From: Deinococcus taeanensis
GTDB lineage: Bacteria > Deinococcota > Deinococci > Deinococcales > Deinococcaceae
DNA length: 64,000 bases
Reading direction: 5' to 3'
Assembly: GCF_020229735.1 (NCBI RefSeq)
Contig: NZ_CP083459.1
Span: 322,170 to 386,169 of the forward strand
Shown here: positions 9,005-17,648 of the stretch, piece after piece
Position numbering within the stretch: the first letter of the stretch is position 1
Layout: every line of letters begins with the position of its first letter
Program-made: the position numbers and the translations under genes
Notes under the pieces: model-generated
What the model saw: the letters and a program-made list of their open reading frames with translations, nothing else
What the model was told of the DNA's origin: nothing
The model's database searches: none

Positions 9005-9950
9005 GCGGACGCTCCTGCGCGGGGCGGGCAGGCAGAACGTTGAACAGCACCACACCTGCGGTCACGACTAGCACGCCCACGGCCGAACGCGCTGAGGGAA
9101 ACTCACCCAGCAGGGGCACCGCCAGAACCGTGGCGAGCACCGGGGCCAGGGCGCCGAACGCCGCGCAGCGCAGGGCGCCCAGCGACTGAATGGCGTAGGG
9201 GTAGGTCAGGGCGGCCACGACCCCCACACCCAGCCCCTGCACCAGCACGAACGGCAGGACCGCGCCCAGCGACACCTGCTGCAGGTGGCTGGGAAGCGCG
9301 CCGCTGGCCATGAGCGGCACCAGACACACCAGCGCCGGGTAGGTGACCAGCGCCGCGGTGGTCAGCGGGTCAAGTTGAGCCCGGCGCAACCCCAGGGTGT
9401 AGCCGCCCCACAACAGACTGGAGGTCAGCAGAATCAGCGTGCCGCTGAGCACGGCGCCGCCATGCAGGTGCAGTCCGGCCACGAGCAGCGCCACCCCTGC
9501 CACAATCACCGCGAGCCCGGGCCACTGGTGACCGGCCACCTTCTGACGGAACAGCACGAAGCCGACCAGCGCCACCGCCAGGGGGGTCGTGCCCGCAACG
9601 AGAGCACTGACGTGGGCGGCCGAGGTGAGTGTGCCGCCGGCCGCCGTCAGCAGGAAAAACGGCAGGCCCGCCCCCAGGACGATGAGGGCGGCAGCCTGCC
9701 GGGGTGCGGATTTCAGGGCGGCCCACCGCGAGCGGAGGACCGGCAGCAGCAGGACCCCGGGGACCAGGAAGCGGATCAGGGCGACATCTGCGGACGTCAG
9801 CGGGGAAGCTCCGATCGCACGGATCGTCAGCGCGAAACCGGCCCAGATCAGCACGGTCACGAACAGCGCGGTCCACCCGAGCAGGCGGGTTGGCGTGGCC
9901 GGCGCGACTGCAGGCCGCAGCGAACGTCGGGGCAGGGAAAGTTGGCGCAT
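8997..9950 (-). CDS. EamA/DMT-superfamily metabolite exporter
   Basis: This 317-residue protein is almost wholly hydrophobic, with about ten predicted membrane segments in two repeated halves (LFVTVLIWAGFALTIRAIG and GTLILLTSSLLWGGYTLGLR mark the start of each EamA unit). Members export amino acids or related small metabolites across the inner membrane. It is the first gene of an operon with the aminotransferase and divergent from an Lrp/AsnC regulator, a classic arrangement for regulated amino acid efflux. ATG 9950 has AAGGGG directly before it, which also forms the spacer after a TAGCAT hexamer. Substrate is unknown. Confidence 0.9.
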   Translation of the reverse strand: MRQLSLPRRSLRPAVAPATPTRLLGWTALFVTVLIWAGFALTIRAIGASPLTSADVALIRFLVPGVLLLPVLRSRWAALKSAPRQAAALIVLGAGLPFFLLTAAGGTLTSAAHVSALVAGTTPLAVALVGFVLFRQKVAGHQWPGLAVIVAGVALLVAGLHLHGGAVLSGTLILLTSSLLWGGYTLGLRRAQLDPLTTAALVTYPALVCLVPLMASGALPSHLQQVSLGAVLPFVLVQGLGVGVVAALTYPYAIQSLGALRCAAFGALAPVLATVLAVPLLGEFPSARSAVGVLVVTAGVVLFNVLPARPAQERPHV

Positions 9951-9956
9951 CCCCTT

Positions 9957-9962
9957 ATGCTA
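9957..9962 (-). promoter_or_regulatory. -10 element just upstream of the EamA start
   Basis: TAGCAT on the minus strand is followed by AAGGGG and the ATG at 9950. The arrangement fits a leaderless transcript, although the spacer could also act as a weak ribosome-binding site. Confidence 0.55.
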
Positions 9963-10030
9963 TGAAGCGCTGAAACCTTTCTTCGACAAAGTCACGTGCT
10001 GCCCAACACTGCCTGAGATGACAGACATTT

Positions 10031-10045
10031 TGGCAGAATCTGCCA
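10031..10045. promoter_or_regulatory. Lrp/AsnC-type operator palindrome
   Basis: TGGCAGAATCTGCCA is a palindrome with seven-base arms around one central base, in the intergenic region between the divergent exporter and regulator genes and 16 bases before the regulator start. Its size and A/T centre fit Lrp-family sites, so autoregulation and control of the exporter are likely. Confidence 0.6.
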
Positions 10046-10060
10046 TGAAGGGAGGGCGCT

Positions 10061-10528
10061 ATGGATGAGAAGGACCGGCGCATTCTTGCCTGCCTGCAGG
10101 CGGATGGCCGCATGAGCAACCAGGAACTCGCAGACCGGGTGAACCTCTCGCCGTCGCCGTGTTTACGGCGGGTGCGTCAGCTGGAGAACTCCGGTGTGAT
10201 TCAGGGGTACACCGCGCTGGTGGATGAGCAGGCGGTCGGCCTGTCGGTTACGGCCTTTGTCCGGGTGCGTCTGCAGGTGCACAGCACCGAAAGCGTCAAC
10301 ACGTTCGAGCGGGCCATTGCGGGCATGGACGCCGTTCTCGACTGCTACGTCATGACCGGCAGTGCGGATTTCCTGTTGCGGGTGCTGGTGGAGAGTCTCA
10401 AGGACTACGAGGAGTTTGTCCGGTACCAGCTGCACGCGGTGCCGTATGTCGCGTCCATCGACACCAGCTTCGCCTATGGGCACGTCAAACGGGCCACAGT
10501 GTTCCCCCGGCTGAAAGCGAGTGACTGA
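10061..10528 (+). CDS. Lrp/AsnC family transcriptional regulator
   Basis: The 155-residue protein starts with an AsnC-type winged helix-turn-helix (DRRILACLQADGRMSNQELADRVNLSPSPCLRRVRQLE) and ends with the RAM ligand-binding/oligomerisation domain (about residues 65-150, including MTGSADFLLRV). Such proteins form octamers and sense amino acids. The gene starts with ATG 10061 after a strong GGAGGG site four bases away. It is divergent from the EamA-aminotransferase operon, with a palindromic operator between them; it probably controls that operon in response to the exported amino acid. Confidence 0.94.
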   Translation: MDEKDRRILACLQADGRMSNQELADRVNLSPSPCLRRVRQLENSGVIQGYTALVDEQAVGLSVTAFVRVRLQVHSTESVNTFERAIAGMDAVLDCYVMTGSADFLLRVLVESLKDYEEFVRYQLHAVPYVASIDTSFAYGHVKRATVFPRLKASD

Positions 10529-10910
10529 CCTGCGGTGAACCTTATCTGTGCGCCACTTGACGGCCTGGGCGGTACCTCGCCTGTGCGGGGGGTGGGAGCT
10601 CCAGACCAGTGCCAGAGCTGAACTTCAGCACGCCCTGGAAGACCGCCCTTCGGGTGGGCAGGCCCGGTGCTTCGTGCGGCCGGGCGCGCCTGTCATGCGC
10701 GGCGACCGGCCATAAGAACCTTCGGAACGAAGGACGGGCTGCCACCCCGCCACGCTCGTTTCTCAGTCAGACGTTCCGGTCAATCATTCAGTGGCCGGCC
10801 AGACGCCGTTTCCCCGCTGGGCCCCCGCGACACCGCCGCAGCCGAGGGCTCTATGTGGACTCGGCTGCAGGACAATTCTCCTCGCAGGTGCCTGGCTCCA
10901 GCATGAATAA
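10529..10910. other. Intergenic stretch without a supportable gene
   Basis: No gene is convincing here. An 18-base string at 10862-10879 is identical to the 3' end of the GGDEF gene at 35314-35331. This may be chance or a trace of a lost paralogue. Confidence 0.45.
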
Positions 10911-10938
10911 TGAACGCGTTCAGAAATGAACGCGTTCA
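10911..10938. promoter_or_regulatory. Tandem TetR-type operators
   Basis: The perfect 12-base palindrome TGAACGCGTTCA occurs twice, at 10911-10922 and 10927-10938, spaced 16 bases centre to centre. It lies just ahead of an operon that encodes a TetR-family regulator. These are very likely the autoregulatory binding sites. Confidence 0.8.
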
Positions 10939-10952
10939 ACAAGGAGAGAAAC

Positions 10953-11354
10953 ATGACGCTCTGGGCAGCACGACTCTTGATTGCCGTGGCCGCTGGCCAC
11001 CTCCTGCTGGCGCTGGCCAGCGTTCTGCCTGACCTGGGGGTCCTGGCCCCGAATGGGTTGCCCGGCATGCTCGGTGCGCCCTGGCAGCCGCCACACCTCG
11101 ACCGGCAGGCGGCGTTTTGGAGTTCAGTCGGCAGCTTCGCGGCCCCCCAGTGGATCTGGGGAGCGTGGATGATAAGCGCCGCGCGCGAGGGGCACCGGCC
11201 ACCCCAGGGCACCGGCCTCGCGCTTCTGCTCGTGACGGCCGTGCAGGTCACCCTGGCCCCGGCAGGGGGCTTCTGGCTGAACCTGGCGCCCGCCCTCCTG
11301 CTCATCACCGCCGAGTACCGCTTCCGGACAGCGCGCCCCGAGGCGCTCCGGTGA
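10953..11354 (+). CDS. Small membrane protein, DUF6463-like
   Basis: The 133-residue protein has four hydrophobic segments (starting WAARLLIAVAAGHLLLALAS) and conserved-looking PQWIWG and TLAPAGGFWL stretches that I associate with the DUF6463 membrane family found beside TetR regulators. Its biochemical role is unknown. The start ATG 10953 has AAGGAGAG six bases upstream; an upstream in-frame ATG at 10926 lies inside the operator. Its stop overlaps the next gene's GTG (GTGA), so it is the first gene of a tightly coupled three-gene operon. Confidence 0.75.
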   Translation: MTLWAARLLIAVAAGHLLLALASVLPDLGVLAPNGLPGMLGAPWQPPHLDRQAAFWSSVGSFAAPQWIWGAWMISAAREGHRPPQGTGLALLLVTAVQVTLAPAGGFWLNLAPALLLITAEYRFRTARPEALR

Positions 11355-11995
11355 CACGGCCACCTCAGGCGGCGCCCGGCCGGCGCGACCGGCACAAACA
11401 GGACAAACTGACGCGGATCCACACCGCCGCCCTGACCCTGTTCACCGAGCAGGGCTACGACGCAACCACCATCCGGCAGATCGCAGCAGAGGCCGACGTG
11501 GCGGCCGGCACCATCTTCCGCTACGCCACCGACAAAGCCGACCTGCTGCTCATGGTGTTTCATGACGCCATCGCCCAGACCGTGGCCGAGGCCACGGAGC
11601 CCCACCGCCTCACGGGACCACTCTCCCAGGTCCTGCCCGGGCTCTTCGACCCCTTCTTCGCCTTCTATGAAAAGCGGCAGGCCCTGGCCAGCGATTTCCT
11701 CCGTCTGGTGCTCTTTCATCAGAGCCCCTGGCGCACCCGGGAACTGGCGCAGGGGCGAGACTTCGTGCAGCAGCTCGCCGACCTGCTCCGGTCACGCCAG
11801 GACACCGGTGAGGTGGCCGCGGACCTCAACCCCCAGACGGCCGCCTTCGCGCTGTTCGCCCTGTACCAGGCGTGCCTGGTGGGCTGGCTGGCGGGAGAAG
11901 CCAACCTGACCGAGACCCGCGAGCGCCTGGCGGCCCTGCTGCACCTGCAGGTCCGGGCCTTCCAGGACGGCGCGCGCCCGGCGGTCACGCCATGA
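11351..11995 (+). CDS. TetR family transcriptional repressor
   Basis: The 214-residue protein has a TetR helix-turn-helix in the first 65 residues (AALTLFTEQGYDATTIRQIAAEADVAAGTIFRYATDKADLL reads as the textbook signature) and a mostly helical ligand-binding C-terminus. The GTG 11351 start overlaps the previous stop; the longer frame upstream is a shadow of the DUF6463 gene. It probably binds the tandem TGAACGCGTTCA operators ahead of the operon and is released by a small hydrophobic compound that the downstream monooxygenase may act on. The ligand is not known. Confidence 0.92.
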   Translation: MTRPPQAAPGRRDRHKQDKLTRIHTAALTLFTEQGYDATTIRQIAAEADVAAGTIFRYATDKADLLLMVFHDAIAQTVAEATEPHRLTGPLSQVLPGLFDPFFAFYEKRQALASDFLRLVLFHQSPWRTRELAQGRDFVQQLADLLRSRQDTGEVAADLNPQTAAFALFALYQACLVGWLAGEANLTETRERLAALLHLQVRAFQDGARPAVTP

Positions 11996-13191
11996 CCCAC
12001 CCCGTCCTGATTGTGGGCGCAGGCATCGGCGGACTCGCCCTGGCCCAGGTGCTGACCCGTCACGGCGTGGCGGTGAACCTGATCGAGAAAGCCGCCTCCC
12101 CCCGGGCGGTCGGCGCGGGCCTGATCCTGAGCGGCAACGCCCTGCGGGTCCTCGACCGGCTCGGCCTCGCGGAGGCCGCGCACGCGGCCGGGCAGGTCCT
12201 GAGCGGCGCCCAGCTGACCACCGCGGCGGGCCGGCCCCTTCAGACCCTTTCCTACGCGGCCTCAGGCGGAGCCGTCGGTGTGCACCGCGCTGCCCTTCAG
12301 TCGCTGCTCAGCCGGGATCTGCACCCCCGGATCCAGTTCGGCACCACGGTGCGGGCGCTGCACCAGCACCCCCGGGGCGTGGACGTCACCTTCAACAGCG
12401 GCGCGGTCCAGACGTTTCATGCGGTGATCGGCGCGGACGGACTGCACTCGTCCGTGCGGCACCTGACCTTCGGGGACGTGCCCCGGCGGTACGCTGGCTA
12501 CACCAGCTGGCGCTTTGTGGTGCCCGTCCCCGGCCCGGCGCACGCCACCGAACTGTGGGGCCGGGGCTGTCGCCTGGGCTTGGTGCCGATCGGACTGCGC
12601 CAGACGTACGGGTATGTCACGGCCAACGCGCCAGAGCGGCCCCCAGGCCCGCCCCAGGCCCACGGGACCATGGCCGAGATGCAGGCCCACTGCGCCGGGT
12701 TTGGCGGCCCCGCACCGGCCCTGCTGGCGCATCTCCACGCGGACACCCCCGTGATCCGCACGGACATTCATGAGGTGCGGCTGCCGCAGTGGGGGCAGGG
12801 CCGGGTGACCCTGTTGGGCGACGCCGCACATGCGATGACGCCCAATCTCGGTCAGGGGGCAGCCATGGCGCTGGAAGACGCCTGGGTCCTGGGTCAGCAG
12901 CTGATCACGACGCCGGACGTGCCGGCCGGGCTGGCCCGGTATGAAGCCCTGCGGCGGCCACGGGTAAACGGCGTGCAGGCCAGCTCGCGCCTTCTCGGGC
13001 GGGCCGGGCAGCTGGAACAGGGCGCGCTGCGCGCCGTACGCGACCTGGGCATGCGTCTCGTCCCGCCGGGCCTGGCGCAGCAGTCAAGCCGCCGGCTGTT
13101 CCAGGTTGATCTGGACGCGGGCCTCCCCGGGGTCAGTCCAGCTGAACGCCCAGGCAGGCGGGATGACCGGAGCGCCGGGACCGGCAGTTGA
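11992..13191 (+). CDS. FAD-dependent monooxygenase (PHBH-like group A)
   Basis: This 399-residue protein has all three fingerprints of group A flavin monooxygenases: the Rossmann motif GAGIGGLAL (residues 9-17), the DG motif in VIGADGLHSSVR, and the GD motif GDAAHAMTPNLGQGAAMALED near the C-terminus. Such enzymes hydroxylate aromatic or polycyclic substrates with NAD(P)H and oxygen; the TetX type inactivates tetracyclines. Its ATG overlaps the TetR stop (ATGA). The operon context (TetR, membrane protein, oxygenase) suggests a chemically induced detoxification or resistance unit. The substrate is inferred only in broad terms. Confidence 0.92.
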   Translation: MTHPVLIVGAGIGGLALAQVLTRHGVAVNLIEKAASPRAVGAGLILSGNALRVLDRLGLAEAAHAAGQVLSGAQLTTAAGRPLQTLSYAASGGAVGVHRAALQSLLSRDLHPRIQFGTTVRALHQHPRGVDVTFNSGAVQTFHAVIGADGLHSSVRHLTFGDVPRRYAGYTSWRFVVPVPGPAHATELWGRGCRLGLVPIGLRQTYGYVTANAPERPPGPPQAHGTMAEMQAHCAGFGGPAPALLAHLHADTPVIRTDIHEVRLPQWGQGRVTLLGDAAHAMTPNLGQGAAMALEDAWVLGQQLITTPDVPAGLARYEALRRPRVNGVQASSRLLGRAGQLEQGALRAVRDLGMRLVPPGLAQQSSRRLFQVDLDAGLPGVSPAERPGRRDDRSAGTGS

Positions 13192-13303
13192 TGCCCGTGG
13201 TTGAACCCGAAAGACCCACCCAGACGCGGGCAGACAGCGGTTCCCCGGACATGTAAGAGGAGATGAGCGCGCACTCCTCCACCAGAGGGCGGAGCGCTGT
13301 ACG

Positions 13304-14029
13304 GTGAAACGTCAAATGCCTCTCTTCCACGTCTCCGTCCGCCACCTCACCGACTATGTGAGGCGACGCTGGCGTCCCCTGCTCATCCTGTTCTTCGGCC
13401 TCCTGCTTCCCTTCCTTGGTTTCGTCAAGATCGCCCAGGAGGTGTTCGAGAAAGAGCCCTTCGCGTTCGAAGAGCCGCTGATGCTGGCCATTCACGCCTA
13501 CAGCTCCCCTGCGCTGAACCACGTCACCGCCGCCTTCTCCCTGCTGGGCAGCGCCCGAGGCATGGCGCCCATCGCGCTGATCCTGGTAGCAGCGCTGTAC
13601 CGCGTCAAACGGTCCCGCGCGTACTTCATGGCGGTCAGCCTCGGCGGCGTGGCCCTGATCAACCTGCTGCTCAAGAACCTGTTCGACCGTCCGCGCCCAA
13701 CGTTCTGGACGCCGTTCCTTCCCGAGCCGGACTTTTCCTTCCCCAGTGGTCACGCCATGTTCGCCAGCGCCCTGGCCACCTCGGTGATTGCGCTGCTGTG
13801 GGCGACGCGCTGGCGGATTCCCGCCCTGGTGATCGGCACGCTGTACGTCCTCGGCATGATGCTCTCCAGGGTGTACATCGGCGTGCACTACCCGACGGAC
13901 GTCACCGGTGGGGCGCTCTTCTCGCTCGCGTGGGTGTTCGGCCTGTCCCAGATCCTGCATATCCACCGGGTCCCTCCAACGTCGCGCGTCAGTGACGCGG
14001 CAGTTGATGAAGCCCACAAAGTTCCCTGA
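13304..14029 (+). CDS. PAP2 family membrane phosphatase
   Basis: The 241-residue integral membrane protein has the complete PAP2 active site in order: KX6RP in KNLFDRPRP (124-132), PSGH (147-150) and SRX5HX3D in SRVYIGVHYPTD (188-199). Six hydrophobic segments surround these. Enzymes of this type remove phosphate from phosphatidate, undecaprenyl pyrophosphate or related lipid phosphates on the outer side of the membrane. GTG 13304 has GGAG nine bases before it; ATG 13316 is a possible later start. Substrate cannot be told from sequence. Confidence 0.92.
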   Translation: MKRQMPLFHVSVRHLTDYVRRRWRPLLILFFGLLLPFLGFVKIAQEVFEKEPFAFEEPLMLAIHAYSSPALNHVTAAFSLLGSARGMAPIALILVAALYRVKRSRAYFMAVSLGGVALINLLLKNLFDRPRPTFWTPFLPEPDFSFPSGHAMFASALATSVIALLWATRWRIPALVIGTLYVLGMMLSRVYIGVHYPTDVTGGALFSLAWVFGLSQILHIHRVPPTSRVSDAAVDEAHKVP

Positions 14030-14466
14030 ACGGAATTTACCTGGGCCCTGCTGTTCTCAGTCGACGTCACGCCAGCCTGAGCAGGCATCCGGTCAAGCGG
14101 CTGTCAGCCCTACAGCGGCCTGAGTGGTCCGGATGGACGCCGCTGGAGTTCCCCGCCGGGCAGCCGCCCCAGACTGGGCGGGACCACGTGGGCACCCTGA
14201 ACCGCTGCGCGTGGGCATGATCATGCCTGGGCTCCGGCCCACACCGCGGGTTGCCGGCATCACGTGCGGACCCTTAGCTGGACCGAGCAGGTCCACCCTT
14301 AAGACTGGTCTGGGAGTCATGCGCGGCAGGTTCACCTCGATTGAAGTCATATCGCCTGGAACGAACTGGGCTCCAGAGTTCAGCGCAGCCGTTCAGCGCT
14401 GCGCTTCCTCAGACCGGAGATTCTGAGGTGCTCCTCCCCCGCCCGGCACCCGGGCTGAAAGGAACC
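14030..14466. other. Intergenic stretch without a supportable gene
   Basis: I see no gene, repeat or strong hairpin in this 437-base interval between the phosphatase gene and a small gene. Confidence 0.5.
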
Positions 14467-14715
14467 ATGACCCGTTCATTGCCCATTGAAAACGACCGTG
14501 ATCTGAATATTCGCTTCCTGCGCTCCATTGAGATCTCCCAGAAGCTGATCGGGCAGAACCGTGAATTCCTGACCGTGTTGCGCGCCGCACCGCTGGAGGC
14601 TGCCCTGTCCATGCGCGTGGCTGCGCTGGAAAACCAGTTCGCCCTTCTGGAACGGCGCGTTACTCTGCTGGAGGCTGACTGTGACCGGAGCCTCAGAGAA
14701 GCGCTCGAGCTGTGA
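14467..14715 (+). CDS. Small coiled-coil protein of unknown function
   Basis: The 82-residue product begins after a good AAAGGA site. Its C-terminal half (MRVAALENQFALLERRVTLLE) has a heptad pattern typical of a short coiled coil. The N-terminal half is charged. There is no signal peptide or membrane segment. No family is recognised. It could be a small assembly or adaptor protein. Confidence 0.6.
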   Translation: MTRSLPIENDRDLNIRFLRSIEISQKLIGQNREFLTVLRAAPLEAALSMRVAALENQFALLERRVTLLEADCDRSLREALEL

Positions 14716-15072
14716 GGCGGCGGGAGTCCGCGTCTGGGGCTCCCGTCTATGGACCAGACGCGCCGCAGCAGGATGCCCCTTCGGCTTTCCGGCATGAGAG
14801 CGTCGGCCTGCACCCTCCAGCGCTCCCGTCCGGCTGTCTCCCCTGAGGGCGCACCGGCCAGGCTGAGCTGGGGCCTGGCGGTCCGGGGTCCGCTTCCGCG
14901 GCGCATGGACCTCACCCCGCCACCGTGAGGACGCCTGGAAGTGACGCCCCCCTGTGAGGGAAGCAGATCGTCAACCACGGCAGGTCCCGGCGCTTGAAGC
15001 GCCAGAGATTCAGAAAGCCCCGGAGAGTTCAAGCCGCGCGTCCGGAGACCGCGCAGTGGTGCCCTGGGGGGC
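14716..15072. other. Intergenic stretch without a supportable gene
   Basis: A weak hairpin just after the small gene (CGGGAG near 14722 with CTCCCG near 14740) may end its transcript. Nothing else is evident. Confidence 0.4.
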
Positions 15073-15078
15073 TACACT
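15073..15078 (+). promoter_or_regulatory. -10 element of a leaderless transcript
   Basis: TACACT is followed by five bases and the ATG at 15084, with no ribosome-binding site. Confidence 0.6.
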
Positions 15079-15083
15079 GGCGT

Positions 15084-15908
15084 ATGACCGGTCCAACCGA
15101 TGACCCCAGAGCTGAGCTGCTCCGGGACGCCGCCGAGCACACCGCGTTCAACTCGGCCCGGCGTCATGTCGGTGCGGCCGGTTTTCTGCAGCGGGACGTG
15201 CTGGAACAGATCATCAGCGCGGGCCGGGAGCAGATCAGCGTGACCCGTTCCCTGCGTCAGATTGTCGCCTCCACCCAGGCGCAACTGCAGGCCCTGTCCG
15301 GCATGGGCGCCCTGGACGAGCAGGCGCATGTTGAAACGCTCCGGGGTATCGTGACGTCCAGCCAGGCCCAGATCCGGACGGCCACCGCGCTGCGTGACGC
15401 CATTCAGCGCACCCTCACCGACGTCCAGGGCACTCCCCTCGAAGAGATCAGTGCCAATCTGCTCAACACCCTGGGGGCCGTGGTGCAGCGGCAACTCGCG
15501 CAGCTTCAGGACCTGATCACGACCGCCCTGGGAGAAGCGGACAGCGTCGAGCAGGTCGCGGAACTTCAGCAGGTCAGGAGCGACGCGCAGGCCCGACAGG
15601 TCCAGCTGGAACATGAGCAGAGCGAACGGGAACTGGTCCAGCTGGAGACCCTGGGCGCCGAGGCGCTGGCGCGGGTGCGGGACCTGGAGGAGGGTGGCCT
15701 GACGCACGCCGCACAGCGCGCGGCGCTGGAGGACCAGGCGGACCGGGCGCGCCTGCGAATCGCGGCCCTGGAGCACGGTGAGGAAGAACACCGGGACCAG
15801 CTGGCCAGCCTGGAGCGGGAGGCGCAGGCGACAACACAGCGCCAGAAGGACCTCGAAGCGCAGATGGAGCTGACCCAGACCCAGCCGTTGGGGACCCCTC
15901 AGGACTGA
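15084..15908 (+). CDS. Long coiled-coil protein of unknown function
   Basis: The 274-residue protein is rich in Gln, Glu, Ala and Leu and reads as an almost continuous coiled coil from about residue 45. Repeated segments such as SRASTQAQLQALS-like and SSQAQIRTATAL suggest internal duplication. There is no signal peptide or membrane segment. ATG 15084 is chosen because a TACACT hexamer lies five bases upstream, while the longer frame to 14994 has no start signal. It may act as a scaffold, filament or chromosome-associated protein, but nothing identifies a role. Confidence 0.75.
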   Translation: MTGPTDDPRAELLRDAAEHTAFNSARRHVGAAGFLQRDVLEQIISAGREQISVTRSLRQIVASTQAQLQALSGMGALDEQAHVETLRGIVTSSQAQIRTATALRDAIQRTLTDVQGTPLEEISANLLNTLGAVVQRQLAQLQDLITTALGEADSVEQVAELQQVRSDAQARQVQLEHEQSERELVQLETLGAEALARVRDLEEGGLTHAAQRAALEDQADRARLRIAALEHGEEEHRDQLASLEREAQATTQRQKDLEAQMELTQTQPLGTPQD

Positions 15909-16144
15909 GCAGACGGCTCTGCACTCTGACCGGCCGGTTGCCGCGACCTGTCCACCTGGCCGATCACCGGATCAGAGCCCCGCTGCCCGTAACCGCCGCT
16001 TCGATGTGCTGCTGCGCGGGTTCGCCGGATTGCCGCTGCTTCCAACCCCGGCCTCCGGGAGATCCCCCGATAGGATGCGCCGCCGTCAGGATCCACGCCG
16101 GTCCCGGAGCCACCGTTGGTCCTGACCTGTGGCCTGGGTCCAGG

Positions 16145-16564
16145 TCAGCAGCATTCGAGGGTAATCACCAGCGGCCCTGTCCGGTCCGCCGTCACCTGAA
16201 CCGCTCCAACTGAAGCGGACCTGCCGGCCTCAGGGGCAGCCAGCAGTGAAGCCACGGCGCGCACCACGCCCTCCACATCGGCTGAGGGCGCCATAAAGCG
16301 GACGAGCATCCGGACCGCCTGAACCTGATGTTCATTCAGGCCGGCGGCAGGGTGTTCCTCCGCCACCACCAGGCTCACGCGCGTGATGTGGCTCCGGTCC
16401 GGTCCCAGATCCAGGCTGAGGTCCTCAACGGCGAGCATGGACGGCGCGAACCCATACGAGAACGTCTGCCCACCGGTGACGTCGGTCCGTTCGTCGTTGC
16501 GGAGCAGCGCATAGCTCTGATAGAACCGGCTCCGTTCGAAGTGCTCAATGCTCTGAAAGGTCAT
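16145..16564 (-). CDS. Protein of unknown function, 139 residues
   Basis: The protein from MTFQSIEHFERSRFYQ is compact, soluble and of normal amino acid composition. It has SYALLRNDERTDV and a C-terminal ITLECC. I do not recognise a family. ATG 16564 is supported by a TACGCT hexamer exactly six bases upstream on the minus strand, so the transcript is probably leaderless; the longer frame upstream is not needed. It is head-to-head with the next unknown gene, with about 200 bases between them, and both have leaderless-type promoters. Confidence 0.7.
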   Translation of the reverse strand: MTFQSIEHFERSRFYQSYALLRNDERTDVTGGQTFSYGFAPSMLAVEDLSLDLGPDRSHITRVSLVVAEEHPAAGLNEHQVQAVRMLVRFMAPSADVEGVVRAVASLLAAPEAGRSASVGAVQVTADRTGPLVITLECC

Positions 16565-16570
16565 TCGTGA

Positions 16571-16576
16571 AGCGTA
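16571..16576 (-). promoter_or_regulatory. -10 element of a leaderless transcript
   Basis: TACGCT on the minus strand lies six bases before the ATG at 16564. Confidence 0.55.
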
Positions 16577-16758
16577 GTCCCCCTCACCTGACTGGGCGCC
16601 CACCACGTGGCCCTGAACCTTGGGTGCTTCATCATGTCCCGGCGCGGCGCGCCCCCCACGCGGCCCTGAGCTGTTGGGGAGAGCAAGGACGTGACGGCCC
16701 GGGCGTTCAGGTGGTCGTCTGGCCGCTCAGGTCAAGGACGCCCCTCATGTGCCTGACC

Positions 16759-16764
16759 TACGCT
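16759..16764 (+). promoter_or_regulatory. -10 element of a leaderless transcript
   Basis: TACGCT lies five bases before the ATG at 16770. It is the same hexamer as used by the divergent gene at 16564. Confidence 0.55.
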
Positions 16765-16769
16765 GCCCC

Positions 16770-17210
16770 ATGAGCGACTTCACCGAGCGGCTGGACCAAC
16801 TGAAACGAACGCACGACTTCACCGAACAGGCTGCGAAAACGCAGCGGACCGGAAGTACCCGTCAGGATGACGATGATCACGAAGCGACGCAGGATGCGCT
16901 GGACCGCACTGGGCTCCTCGAGATGAAACGCATTGCCGGGGAACTGAACGAAGCCGGCTTTTCATCACGGACCAGCGTCACCTCCCAGGACTCAGAAACA
17001 GGGTTGAGCTGCACGATGACCGTCGACGGCGTCGGAGAGGTGACCTGTGACCTGGGGGTACGAACGCAGACCCTGGTGGTGACGGCGCAGCCTGACTTTA
17101 CGCAGGGCACCCGGCTGGAGTTCAACATCGGTGACAAGGCCGCGCTGGGGAAAGTCATTGAACAGTGGGCCGAAGAGCACCTGCTCCCCCGTGGCGCGCA
17201 AGGCCACTGA
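16770..17210 (+). CDS. Protein of unknown function, 146 residues
   Basis: The first 50 residues are charged and probably helical or disordered (a DDDDHE acidic run). From about residue 55 there is a mixed alpha/beta region (SGLSC-like strand, TVDGVGEVTCDLGVRTQTLVV) ending in a helix. No export signal or recognised family is present. The start is ATG 16770, five bases after a TACGCT hexamer. Confidence 0.72.
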   Translation: MSDFTERLDQLKRTHDFTEQAAKTQRTGSTRQDDDDHEATQDALDRTGLLEMKRIAGELNEAGFSSRTSVTSQDSETGLSCTMTVDGVGEVTCDLGVRTQTLVVTAQPDFTQGTRLEFNIGDKAALGKVIEQWAEEHLLPRGAQGH

Positions 17211-17648
17211 GCCCCACCCCGCATCTGGGCACACGGCGCTGGAGAGCGGGAAGGGGTATCTGACGCCAAAGTCAGTGCCAGCCTGAACAGGGCTCCTCCC
17301 GTCAGGTCGGCTCCCCTGTCAGTAGGGTGAAGGTGCCGCCGCCTGTCCACTGCTGCTGTTCACCACCGGGTTTTGATCTCTGAGATTCTCAGCTGCGTGA
17401 CGGATCAGGGAACTGAAGACACCCCGGTCTGCTGGGTAAGTCACAGTGCCACGAATGGCGGTCCAGGGAGAGAGAGACCGACCTGCCCGTTCGGTAGAAA
17501 GGGAGTGGATGCCCCGACCCGTCCTGAGGTTGAGGGCACAGCGTTTCCCTGCCACCGGCATCAGTCATCAGCGCCCCGCGGCGCACGGTGACCATACCGT
17601 GAACCCGGGCGCTGCCTGCGCGGGTCCAGGGTGATGCCGGGCGTCCGG
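17211..17648. other. Intergenic stretch without a supportable gene
   Basis: Only shadow-like open frames occur. A 13-base palindrome CTGAGATTCTCAG lies near 17381; its role is unknown. Confidence 0.45.

Noticed and set aside
6206..9043. Open frame of 945 codons on the plus strand
   Set aside because: It runs antisense through two well-supported minus-strand genes and has the skewed composition of a shadow frame.
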